Source: Diadema setosum (lineage: Eukaryota > Echinodermata > Echinoidea > Diadematoida > Diadematidae). From it: DNA of 64,000 nt. Positions 24,640-36,088 of this stretch are shown here, in pieces. The notes beneath the pieces were generated by a model, which was not told the origin of the DNA, made no database searches, and worked only from the letters and a program-made list of their open reading frames with translations. Both the position numbers and the translations under genes were made by a program. Location of the stretch: assembly GCF_964275005.1 (NCBI RefSeq), contig NC_092692.1:12634764-12698763 (forward strand). Direction: 5' to 3'. Positions within the stretch are counted from its first letter, which is position 1; every line of letters starts with the position of its first letter.

Positions 24640-27600
24640 CACATCTGGTCAGTTTACCGCGGCTGACAAGATCATCCAATTTTGCGGTCGGTACCAAGAA
24701 AGCCCACAATAAGAAAGAAAAAGAAAACTTCTTTTAGGAGCATGGACTGCTCGTACCCTCATGTACAGAAACGATGAAAAGGTCGCAACGGAAAACAGCC
24801 CTAAATTACCAAAGAGTTGTCTCGCTGCAACATTGATAGTCCTCAGTGAGACCCGGATTGCAGAGGAAGGCTCATGCACTGACAGAATCCACCATTGACT
24901 ACATTTTCTTCTGGAAAGGCAAAGCCCAAAAGGAAGATAGGATCCATGGAGTTGGCTTGGCAATAAAGACCAGTCTGCTGAGACAAATTTTCAGACCTAC
25001 TCACTGGCATCAGTGAATGACTCGTGACGCTACGACTGCCCCTCAGCGACACGCAACAATCTTTAGTGCATATACGCCGATATTAATAAGCTCAGAAGAA
25101 GCAATTGAACAGATCTATGCCGACCTCAGTTCCATACTCAGTACAATCCCGGCCATCCTACTAGAAGACTTCAACGCTCGAGTAGGCAGCGACCATGGTC
25201 GATGGAACGGGGTTCTCGGCAGACACGGTGTTGGCAAGGTGAACAGCAACGGCCTCCTGCTGTTAAGTAAGTGCGCAGAGTTTGACCTCGTCATCACGAA
25301 ACGCAGTGTTTCTATTGGCAAACAAGTATAACAGGATGCATCCCAGATCCAAACAATGGCACCTTGGCTATGTCATCGTTCGTCAGAGAGATCTCTGGGA
25401 CGTCAATGTTACCAGGGTCATGCGAGGAGCAGAATACTGGACAGATCACAGCCTTGTCCGCACCACCTTGAACTTGCACATTGCCCCACATCACCATTGT
25501 CAACCAAAGCTTGTGCACACTGCCTTCAACAAAGCCAGACTGAGGCATCCTTCTGTCCTGCAAAAGTTCCAGTCCAAGCTCAATGAGAAGCTGTCTGCCA
25601 CTGGACCACTGACTGGAGACCCAGTGCAGAAGTGGAACCAGTTCAAAAAAGTGTTGACAGATGCTGCAATTAAAGCTTGGCCCCAAGAAGCGGCACCACC
25701 AGAAATGGTTCGATGAAAACAACACTGCCATTGATGAGCTGCTTGCCAAATAGAACAAGGCTTTCATGGAATGGCAGAATGACATAAACTCCACCAAGAG
25801 GAACAAATTCAAGTCTTTGCAGAGAAAGGCCCCACAAAATTACGCAACATGCAAGATCAGTGGTGGGAGAAAAAAAAAAACTGAAGAGATCCAAAGCTAT
25901 GCTGACTTGAACCAATCTAAAGAGTTCTGCAGCTCCATTAAAACAGTCTCTGGCCCTACAAAACCTGGCTCCTGTCCATTGCTGTCATCAGACGGAATCG
26001 TCATCATCATCAGAGACAGGACTGGCATAAATCAGAGATGGAAGGAGCACTTCAGCCAACTCCTGAACCACCCATGTGCAGTTGATCAGGCCGCGTTTGA
26101 TCAGGTCCCTGTGCAAACAGTGAAAGAGGAACTTGATCCCCCCCCCCCTCAGCCAAGTCAAGAACGCCATCAAGCAGATGAATTCAGGGAAGGCATCTGG
26201 CCATCAGGACGGTATTGCAGCAACCATGCAGGCACTTGAGGTATTCCACATTGTTCTCACTAGTATCTGGGATGAATAAAAAATGCCAGCTGACTTCCGT
26301 GATGCCACGATAGTTGCCTTATACAAAAACAAAGGCTCCAGAGCAGACTGCGGGAACTATAGAGGCATATCCCTCCTGTCCAGTGCTGGACAGATTCATC
26401 CTGTGTCATGCTGAATAGGCTGATCGCCACAATTGCAGAGAAGAAACTATCTTAGACACAGTGTGGATTTCGACGCAGTGGTAGTGTAGTTGACGTGGTC
26501 CTTGTTATGATACAGGTTCAGGAAAAATTGAATTGAGCAGAATATGATGCTGTCTTCATAGATCTAACAAAGGCATTCGACAGTGTCAACAGGGAATCCC
26601 TCAGGATAATTCTTGAGAAACTTTGCTGCTCAGCAAAGGTCACCGCACTTATCACGCTGTTCCATGAAAACATGACTGGTGAAGTTCTGTCAAACCATCT
26701 GAAAAATTTGCCACCCTAACGGCGTAAAAGCTGCCCATGTGTTGTTCAACCTCTTCTTCACACAAAAAGTCACGTTCCATGCTGTCAGAGACCTTGAGCT
26801 CTGTATCTACATTAGATATAGGTTAGATGGATCACTGTTTGATCTGAGATGCCTTACAGTGAAGACAAAGGTGCTCTGTTCGCAGACGATTGTGCTTTGA
26901 TGGCACATGAAGGGAACAACCTTCAGGTGATCGTCAACAAGTTCTTGGAGGCGTCGAAGATATTTGGCCTGACGATCAGTCTCGGAAAGACAGAAGTCCT
27001 CCTCCAGCCAGCACCAAACAGTGACCACTGCCAACCAAGCATCACTATTAATGGCACACAGCTCAAGAATGTCAACAGCTTCAAATACCTGGCCAGTACG
27101 CTCTCCAGCAATGGTACCCTGAACAATGAAATCGCAGCAAGAATACAGATGGCCAGTCTGGCACTTGGAAGACTATGCATGAAAGTCCTACATCACAAGA
27201 ACTTTCGCCTTTCAATGAAACTCAAGGTGTACAATACAGTTAGTAGTCCTCTCATCTCTGCTCTTCGGGTGCGAAACATGGACCCTGTATACCGTAAGAT
27301 ATACCAAAAAGCTGGAACAGGTCCACATGCGCTCTCTGCGGTCCATCATGCATAATCGATGGCAGATCGCATCACATATCAAGAGTTCTTGGACAGAGCC
27401 AGGACTTCAAGCATTCAAGGCAAAATCCTGCAAGCTCAACTTCGATGGTCTGGCCATAACATCCGCATGGAAGAGTCGAGGATCCTGGTCAGCTCTTCTA
27501 TAGCGAGCTGTCACACGGAAGTCGCAAGCATCAAGGCCGTCCCAAGAAACGTTATGAAGACAGTCTCAAGACCAACTTCAAATGGGCGCATCTACAGCAC

Positions 27601-27860
27601 CGTGAACTCTAGACTGTTGCTGCAGACAGATATATGGCGGGCGAGCCATTACAAAGAAGGCTGTAACTGCCATTGAAGATGAGCGCCGCCAACGCCTTTC
27701 AGCTGCTCGGGAGAGACGGCATCAAGCTGCATCTACCCGTGTTCCGTCGTCTGGCATTTCATGTCCAGTACTTTGGCCTACGCAGTCACATGCTGACACA
27801 TCAACGAGGGCACAACACCTAGTCTTCCTCGGACTTCGAGAGACAACCAAGAAGTAAAAA
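24640..27860 (+). mobile_element. Degenerate LINE (non-LTR retrotransposon) with endonuclease and reverse transcriptase remnants
   Basis: The parts appear in order and in several shifting frames. They are an N-terminal endonuclease remnant (around 24.83-25.1 kb: LSETRIAEEG, FFWKGKAQ, IHGVGLAIKTSLL), then SAYTPILIS and DFNARVG, and WHLGYVIVRQRDLWDV...TDHSLVRT, which carries the AP-endonuclease-type DH pair. An RT part follows: ATIVALYKNKGSRADCGNYRG near 26.3 kb, a LTKAFDSV-like motif near 26.57 kb, and catalytic FADD at about 26879-26890 followed by GLTISLGKTEVLLQPAP. A thumb-like region comes next, and a possible decayed zinc-finger tail near 27.75 kb. Frameshifts and stops break the coding throughout, so it is dead. 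The same domain order is common in animal LINEs whose copies are annotated as jockey-like or craniofacial development protein 2-like. The exact clade is not assigned. Confidence 0.88.
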
Positions 27861-28199
27861 TAAGGGATTTTAATCACTAATTAGTCGGCATTTTGGTTAA
27901 ATTCTAAGATGTTAATAGGAGCTGTCTTTGCCTTTGTAGCATCTATTCAGGGCGGCATTACTGAAGCCCAGATCTAGTCAAGTAAGTGGTAAGACGGTTT
28001 TTCACGGGGAAGAGCTGCATTAATTTGTCAATCATGACTGTCTGTGTAATTGAGACTGAGTGAGGGCTCGGTCGAATTCACGCAGTGAAAGTAAAAGCCA
28101 ACGTATTCATGGCTGATTTGACGGTATAAAGCTAGTTTTTTATTTTTATTTTTATTTTTTTTTATAGCCGCTATATTAAATACGCAGGTAGATATTCAC

Positions 28200-28345
28200 C
28201 ATGGAGACAGAATAAGTGGCCGCTGGCCGCGTTAGACAGGTGGCCGCTATAAAAAGGGTCTATAGTACATAACTTTCGTGCGAGGGATTTTTCAGTGGCC
28301 GCTGTAAGCAGGTGTCCGCTATAGACAGGTGGCTTTGACTTTGTA
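28200..28345 (+). repeat. GTGGCCGCT short repeats
   Basis: AGTGGCCGCT, AGGTGGCCGCTAT, AGTGGCCGCTGT and AGGTGTCCGCTATAGACAGGTGG follow one another within 150 bp. A stray CCGCCTATAGACAGGT at 22436 may be related. Confidence 0.55.
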
Positions 28346-30817
28346 GTACAGCGGGCAATTGTATAGGTTTTGTGCTATCTCGTTGGACCACATAGTAATA
28401 GTTCCAGACAGAGAAATCTTTCGCAATTAATTGCTTCATAAACCCTGCGGTAGACCTACAATATAGCTGTCATTATGTAAAAGGGAAATACCACCGCTCC
28501 CACCATAAAAAACAAAAATCAGAAAACACACACACAAAAAAAAAATCAAAAGATATGTAAATACAACAAATACAAAACAATGGACGGAACTCATCAAAGT
28601 TTGAGGAAATTAGGACCACCCACAGCCTTCAAAAGTTATTTGTTTGATGGGTATTGTGTGTCGTCATTGCTGGATAGGAAGGCTGCAACAATACGTGATG
28701 TTGTCAAGGAAGTTATAGACCTATAGCGACACAAGGAGGAAAGTTAATATTAACTAAATATCACTTTTCTATATTTAAAAAGTAACAGTATACCTCTGCC
28801 TTCTTTAATCTTTACGTAGGCGGTCAAGTGCTCTGTTTTGTTGCTTGAAAAACACATGGAATCAGTCTATAAATTTCAGTCATTCCGTGATACTGTTAGC
28901 CTTATAGCTTTGACGGTACATTGATTTAACCAAGAACTTGAAGCATTCATATATTTGACACAAATTTTCATTAAAAAACACTTCTGTATTCTATTTTTTC
29001 ATTCAGTCAATCAACATAAAGGGTAAATTCATTTTAGCAAGATTAAAAACCACCGTAGAGCCTGTCCTATCATGATATTGTTTATGCAAATTATCCTATC
29101 AATGTTCCGGTGGAGAATGATTTATCAATGAAATATGATGTTTTCAGCAGGTCTAAACTCTGCAGGGATTCGCTTTGAATAACACCTCACGTTGAAGGTG
29201 CTGTTTACCATTGGGAACGGTGATTTTAAAAATGTTCGATTTATCAGATTTGATGCATATATGTAGGTCAGTTTTATCACAAAACATCCCATCATATAAA
29301 AATTTTGTAATAAAGCCCAAAATATAATGAGTCCACCAACTGTTTGCGGACTGGGCCTCCGAAGCGCGCCGCCGTTGTGATGTACATGACAATGTGTTCA
29401 TTGTTACGTCACAATCACCAGCCTTTAGACGGCATACTTTTTTTCTTCTTTGTGCACGTGCATTATGACCCAAATGTTTATGTGATATTAATGTGACTAA
29501 CAAAAGACAAGGCGAGGGAACACGCAAGTTATGCTGAGTAGAGGGAAAGGTCCATTGTCTTTCGTTAAACATTTCAGTACTTTAGCAATGATTGACAGAT
29601 GACGTCAACTGAGGAATATTGGTTTGGAAGGATATTTTGTGGGCATTCCCAAGTAATCTGAAGAAAAATAGAAGAAAAAAATCGTTTATAAAAAATATAT
29701 GGAATGTTTCTAGATATTCGTTTCACCGCAAAAGTGACGTTGAGGGTGTCATGAATCAACACAAATCAACATGCATTTGGATTTCAGGGGCCCTTTAAAT
29801 TTCTTGATCTTTTGCAGTGGTGACGTGATCTAAACAGTGCACACACATATCTCACCCACATAAAGCCCGCAAACCATCGATAGATGCCCCAAAAATCCGA
29901 TCACATGACAAATTTTGCAAAGTTTCACTGCGACAGTTACAATTTCCCTATATAGTTTGAGTGGGATTAAGTTTCGGGGAAGTTTGCGCGGTCACACTGG
30001 CAAAACCTCGAGAACTTAACCATCGCAAATGAACTTACTGCAATGTTTTGTCAATGTGACAGCTGCTGTTACGTGCTAGTTAGAGGGAACCGCCGCACTA
30101 ACGGAGACTTTTCTTGATTTTGTTTTAGAAATATAGCACGACAATGACTTCTGTGAAGGAAAATCTCATCAATTGGCGTTTTTGACAAAATTATCGAATA
30201 TAATACATAAAACCTGTCACATCTCCCATCGAGTTGATTTCGTCTGAGCGTTTGCGATATGCATAGGTCCTACGTTCATGAATGCACATCAATCGCTTCT
30301 GCATTGTCCGTCTGTCCATTTTGAGACGGAAAAGCTGTGGTATTAGGTATGTCGTGTAGGCCTATCTAATGCAAATATAGGGAGAAAATCCTTGGCGGCT
30401 GTATATCAGGCCACACGAGGACGCCAGAAATAACAACAACAACAACGAGGCCAAATGCGCGGATCATTCTTCAGATAATAAAAGCACTGAGAATCTTATT
30501 TGTTTGTATGTGTATGTATCTTTATAGAATGTAGTGTTTAAAGATAACATGATAGACAATAATGCTGAAAATTGCGCATAACGTTTGAGCATTTCGTATA
30601 ATACACTGGCACATATTAAAAAAAAAAAACGCTTGTTGTAGGCCTATACGTGTCTATAAAGGTACGAACGCGTCGTACACGTCTTTACAACGATGCACAT
30701 TTTAACACAGGGGTCACAGCGTGCATGTAAGGTTACGTACATGACTCACGTTCAGCCTATTCGCAGACATGCCCGCTGGTATAATGTGCAAGTAGGCTAT
30801 GTAGGACCTTAATAGGT
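28346..30817. other. No gene recognised; possible old repeat at 29.1-29.6 kb
   Basis: 28565-28700 (CATCAAAGTTTGAGGAAATTAGG..) is a weak relative of the family A arms. The 139-codon minus frame at 29153-29572 has no recognisable domain. Confidence 0.35.
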
Positions 30818-31130
30818 CCAGAGACTCCAATCCCAAGCACCTTCTGATCTGGAGATTCTCCCGCCTGAAACCCCTAGCGAACGGGAGGCTCCAACTTGAT
30901 ATGCGGCGCTTTAAGCGCGAAATGATAGGGTTCTAGATGCTCTCTCCTGCTATCTAAGGCTTATTTTTTTCAACACACTAAGTAACACACTAAGTAAGAA
31001 ATCATTTCAAGCGGGAGACACAGAGCCAGGGCGGGAAAAATGAAATCTCAAGCAGGAGAATGGGAGATTTTGCAAAAATGGGCTTTCGGCGGGAGATCTC
31101 CCGTCGAGAGCGGGAGAGTTGGAGTCTCTG
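30818..31130. mobile_element. Foldback MITE (CAGAGACTCCAA ends)
   Basis: GGTCCAGAGACTCCAA at the left, GGAGTCTCTGTAGG at the right. Inside are matching GGAGATTCTCCCGCC and GGCGGGAGATCTCCCG segments. Non-coding. Confidence 0.7.
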
Positions 31131-31708
31131 TAGGTCGATCATGTTAAAATATGTCGCTTTCAACAACCCGTGCTTATATAATCTATACACTTGCTAATTT
31201 CTGTCGTCAAATCAAGTCTATAATCTTCCTCATCGACTGATCTTGCTGTCATGCAATTTCCTGATTGTATTTATTAAGGGGGACGAAACCCACAATAACG
31301 ATTAATTCATGTGGCTCGAGTGTACCAGTACAGCAATAGCTAGCAGAACACATCAGCGAGTTTTGAGGAAAATCGGGCAGTTTATCCGTTCTGAAGCTAT
31401 GATTTCTTTTCCAAAGTTTTGGTGCCACCATCATCCACTGGATGAGATCTATAACTGCAGTTCGTGACGTCACCGCAGATCAACGACATAAAGAAAATAC
31501 GTTGTATAAGACAATTTCACAATATTTCATATTTAACGAAAAGAGTACATTCCCTTGTTAATACCAGTCATGTAGCATAAAAACCCCTCCTAATATCTAG
31601 AAATCCTATGTTATATGCATAGGGCCTATAAGTCAAGCACTATAACATTTAAAATTTTCAAACTTCACTGCATGTACATGTATTGCTGTATCCACTCAAT
31701 TTACTTCA

Positions 31709-31850
31709 AGGGCGGATTAAGGAATCCGGTAAAGAGGGGGCGCGCCTATATACAAAATTAAAGGGGGGGGGGGGCGTACGCCATCCCATCACCCATTTTT
31801 TTCTATTTTCTTTTGTTTTAACAAAAAAAAAGGGGGCGCCTGGATCCACC
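31709..31850. mobile_element. GGCGGATCC-ended MITE, copy 1
   Basis: AGGGCGGATTAAGGAATCC...GGGGGGCG...AAAAAAGGGGGCGCCTGGATCC. The ends are related inverted repeats around a G-rich/T-rich core. One of four copies. Confidence 0.6.
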
Positions 31851-32239
31851 AACTGCTTGTACGCGGGTTTAATTTTCCTTGAAGACTTTCGTAATCTTGT
31901 TCCATAGCGGGGCGTCGGTCTTGCGGATACCACCTCCCTGGTCTTACTTTACAATAGACCTACATCATGTAATACTACACGCATCTATATGAAGCGACAG
32001 GTACAGCAAACCAAGGCGCTGCAGCTCGATCCGTTCATGGTACGTAGGCCTCCTATTAACGCACCCTTGGTCATAAAGCCCTACGTGTAAGAACGATCGA
32101 GTGCTTTTTCAAAAGATGTTGCTACTCGAGGTGAATGGTGCAGGCATAATGATGCGGTGCGGCCTACTGTTCAAAGCACAATGTCTGCTGTATGCTTGTG
32201 CGTGTAACAGTAATAATGTACGGGTGTGCGATGGCGGGC

Positions 32240-32408
32240 AGGGGTGTGTTTCATCAATTTAGTCAGCGCTGACAAGTTGTGAGTCTCTGACAATTTCAGC
32301 AAAATCTGTGGATTTGATGGCTGAGAAGCTCTGGTCACTGACTGTTACCATGGTGATTGTCAGAGATTGACAATTTGTCAGGGCTGACAACTTTCATGAA
32401 CGGTCCCC
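32240..32408. mobile_element. Short MITE (TTTCATCAA / TTTCATGAA ends, TGACAA-rich)
   Basis: Left GTTTCATCAATTTAGTCAGCGCTGACAA and right TTGTCAGGGCTGACAACTTTCATGAAC are inverted. About 170 bp. Confidence 0.6.
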
Positions 32409-32862
32409 AGAAGTCTGAGCGAAAAACGCGCCTCTTCTGCAGTATATACTTGAAGGAGTGGGTCTGATCATTCTCATCGTGACGATCTCATACCACAGAT
32501 TATTTAAAAGGGAATTAAATCCAAATATAGACCCTACATATGGATTTAGTCAATTTACATGAGAACATTCTCGTTAGCGCAGTTTGAGGAAAATCGGACA
32601 ATCCGTTGAAAGGCCTTTATGGAATTTTGAAGTTTAACTGAAAATCGCTTGATGAAAAGACCAACTGTACACGTATGCACGACGAAATAAATACATGTAC
32701 TGTATAACGAAACTGTAGATGCCTAGTAGCCTAAGCAAGTTCTTATATTAAGTGGTAGCTGAGGCCTAAATTGTTACCACTCAAGGGCGTAAATTCAACT
32801 ATTTCCTCATATTTCCACCATAACTCTGCCTCTTATACCCTCCGGGTGTGGAACCATGTCGG

Positions 32863-33065
32863 TGGTGGATCCAGACAGGGGCGCATCGGGCCGGCGCCCC
32901 CTATCTTTTTTTTTTTTTTTTTTTTTTTTTTTGGTGTGTTAAAACAAAAGAAATGAAAAGGAAAAATGTGAGGGGGGGTGGGCTTGTGTTCCTCCCCCTT
33001 TGTTAAGGCGCGCCGCCCCCGCCCCCCCCCCCCCCACCCCCGTAGAATTCCTGGATCCGCCCCTG
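32863..33065. mobile_element. GGCGGATCC-ended MITE, copy 2
   Basis: TGGTGGATCCAGACAGGGGCGC...GAATTCCTGGATCCGCCCCTG, with a 20+ T run and a C-rich stretch. The ORFs here are low-complexity artefacts. Confidence 0.65.
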
Positions 33066-33069
33066 CATG

Positions 33070-35570
33070 TGCTGGTACAATTAGGATCGAACGGTACACG
33101 TCTGATGGGTCATATAAAAAAACGTGATATGCCAAAGCACTATCGGCACTACCACTAGTCCTGCCCAAAAATCCTGGTAGACCTACGGGTAGCTATAAGA
33201 TTCTTCGGTCGGGCGCAATGGGTCGATGACAAAAATCAAATCAGGGCGGTCGTGTCACCTCCTTGCTTGCTCAAATACAACATGCATGCGGTCGAGCTTT
33301 TGTGACGGCCAAGTGTATAAAGCAGAAGGTAAAATCACCCATGATGAACGCGGGATCGAGAGAGGAGAACCTCCCTGAACAACCGAAACCTGGTCCTTCC
33401 CTGTAACACACCCTTTGTTGTTATCATACGTCACATTTGGTAATGATAAATGGCACGGCTGCGGTAAATTCATCTTGAGACTGTTTTCATTGTGGTTTCG
33501 TCAAGTGAAGCATCGTTACCAATACCCTAACGGCCTAAAATGCAAACTCCGGAACAGTTTTGCAGGACAGCATGCGCATAGAAATTGGTCAGTTGCATAT
33601 AGAGTTGGATTATTGATATCACGATCATACAGCTCTATGGTCAGTTGACATCGGATTAAGCTGTGGTGGCGCTGTTACATGACAGAGAGTGACAGAGATA
33701 AGTGGGGGAATAAAACCTGATACTGTCATGTGCAAATGTACACACATAGCGTTATAATCGTGCCCTTCCCGCAATTAGCATTCAGAAGAGCATGTACGTT
33801 GTTGCCTTATATATAGTACCCCTCGGACGACGATGAGGCATAGTAAAAATGCGCAAGATATTCATAGATGGCGCTCTTGGTGTTTTGAGTTGCGGGCCAT
33901 GGACAGAAATCATTGTCATCCCATGCCTAATTATTTCGTACTTTTTGTTTTTGCCAAAAATACTGCAGGTTTCATAGAATATAATGTTTTCCCCAAATTA
34001 AATTGTACAACACGTGTCTGTTCCAGGAAGGCCATAATTGCCCCAAAGCGCATCATGTCTCAAACAATGGCCTTCTGTTATAGGAATATATAATATTTTT
34101 ATTCATTTCATAACCACTTCAGAAAAGGTTTTTATTATCAAGTGACATTATGAAAAATAATCTGGAAATGAATAGATGTGACTCTTATCTTTAAAGTGAA
34201 GAGTGCGCTTTTTACCCAGTAAGTGATTTTGACATGCACTGGTCACAAAACTGGTCCCCCTATCTAGATGCTAATTGCTAAATGAATGGATGTTGGAGCA
34301 TAGTAGTGGTAAGAAGTGACCTTCCACATTACTATACGGCTATCAAGCGAGCTATTTCAAGGGATAGAAGATGGTGTAAGACATTTTATGTTGAGGGGCC
34401 ACAATTGCCCCAGTCTCACCTACCTGCATAATTGTGCTGCTTTAAAAACTTCATTTTTTCTTGTGTGGGCTCATACATATCGCGATGTTATTATCTTTCT
34501 CACTGATTATCATGTGAGATGAAGAAATAAACAATATCATAGAATAAATTATGTTTATACTTAACATTATTTTTAAAATTTAGTCAGTTGCCGCAATGTT
34601 TCCACGAGAGGGACACGATAATAAGAATTCGTGATCGGAAGAGCACGCTGCTATTCATCTGTTTCTTTTTTATTCACTGCCATAGAAAGAAAGGTTCCCA
34701 ACTGAACGTACTCACCAGCAAACACGAACATAAAAAATACATACACCATCACATGGGCCGCCCACCCACAACTCATATCCACATACTGAGTTTTTGCACA
34801 ATTTTTGCACAATACTCCGCTGCACTTTCATTTTTCGCTCTTGAATACCTTGATGCCATGTGTCTTGGGTATGGTGCTGTAGCTCCGTGCATATAGTGTG
34901 GATAGTGATTATAGGCCCTATCAGAAACAGGATTATTGCTCCAGAGGATGCAGTAAACAGTGCATGGAAATACTCCACGGACATGTATATGGAGAGTGGC
35001 CTTGGGACCTCTGGGTGAGGATGCAGGGGTCAACCTCTTCCTTATTACGTAATGACAGAATGATTGCACTCGCTCGCTGGGGGTAAATTTAGGCTCCTCC
35101 CACTTGAAGCGAATGTGCCCAGACCCTTTGCCTTCGGCGGGTTCGGCAATAGTCCAGATACTGGACGATTTTTATCATCCGCAGTCCCCACACACTCGGC
35201 ACCCACCCAATGCGCCCAACCGCTGATTGCGACACTCCACCAATTGGTACTCCCGAAAAAAATCAGGAGGGGTGAATTGTGTAATATAGTGTACATACAG
35301 ACACCATCAACGTACGTCCGTACACACGCGGGCACACTACGAATACAGTCCAGGAAGTGGACTAGTTCGGCAAAGGCGGCGATTCGTCGCGGGGCGGCGA
35401 CTTCGTCGCCGCGGAGTCCAGTTGGCAAATGGTCTGGAAACCAGACTACCCCACCGTTGGTACGGGACTAAGCAAACATTTGCCAGTGTAAAAAGCCCTT
35501 ATGCTGCCTCCCTCGTATTCGGTGCCCGTATACTGACGGCCTATTCCACAGTGGTTTCTGGCAAGAGGAG
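33070..35570. other. No gene recognised; CpG-rich stretch at 35.05-35.45 kb
   Basis: Overlapping plus and minus frames of 127-135 codons coincide with a locally CpG-rich block (GGCGGCGATTCGTCGCGGGG..) ending in GTCTGGAAACCAGACTAC. That terminus is shared with the repeats at 12.9 and 17.8 kb, so this is probably repeat DNA. Confidence 0.35.
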
Positions 35571-35572
35571 AA

Positions 35573-35969
35573 TTAAAGGGACTGTACAGTACTGGTTGAG
35601 GTGGGGATTCATGTTTTGAACATACCTAAGTGAGATAATGAAAAACCTCTTATGAAATATGAAACAGCATGTAATTTTAAAAAGGATTCAACGTTTATTT
35701 GATGAAAATTAGTTTTCAAATGGCCGCCGAGATATCCAAAAAAGTGATAATAATAAAAGATTACAGGCCATGCCTTTTATTAGGATCTCTTTGTTTCACC
35801 TTGTTTTTGGATATCTCAGCCATTTCAAAACCGATTTTCATCAAATAAACTTTTGATATACCCCTTAGAATTGCATGCTCTTTGACATTTCATAGAGTGG
35901 TTTCTGAATTTCTCGCAAAACGTTAAAAGCTAAATCCTCACCTCGACCAAAACTGTACACACCCTTTAA
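35573..35969. mobile_element. Family B MITE, copy 2
   Basis: TTAAAGGGACTGTACAG at the left and CTGTACACACCCTTTAA at the right. The arms include GTTGAGGTGGGGATT, GAGATATCC and TCATCAAATAAAC. About 400 bp, non-coding. Confidence 0.75.
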
Positions 35970-36061
35970 ACTTCCTCATTGAAATTTTTGATAACGATAT
36001 CTTTTTTATGCAGCGGGGAAAAGTTTTCATTCAACTATAATGGCTACTTCTGAAGGATCAT

Positions 36062-36088
36062 TCACACACACACACACACACACACACT
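36062..36088. repeat. (CA)n microsatellite
   Basis: 13 CA units, followed by CTTACATGCACGACAC. Confidence 0.9.

Noticed and set aside
25312..25812. 166-codon minus frame over the LINE
   Set aside because: It is the antisense shadow of the endonuclease region of the plus-strand LINE.
29153..29572. 139-codon minus-strand frame
   Set aside because: No recognisable domain, no intron/exon context, and the region reads like an old dispersed repeat.
35045..35471. Overlapping 127- and 135-codon frames
   Set aside because: They mirror each other on opposite strands in a CpG-rich repeat-like block, with no domain and no splice support.
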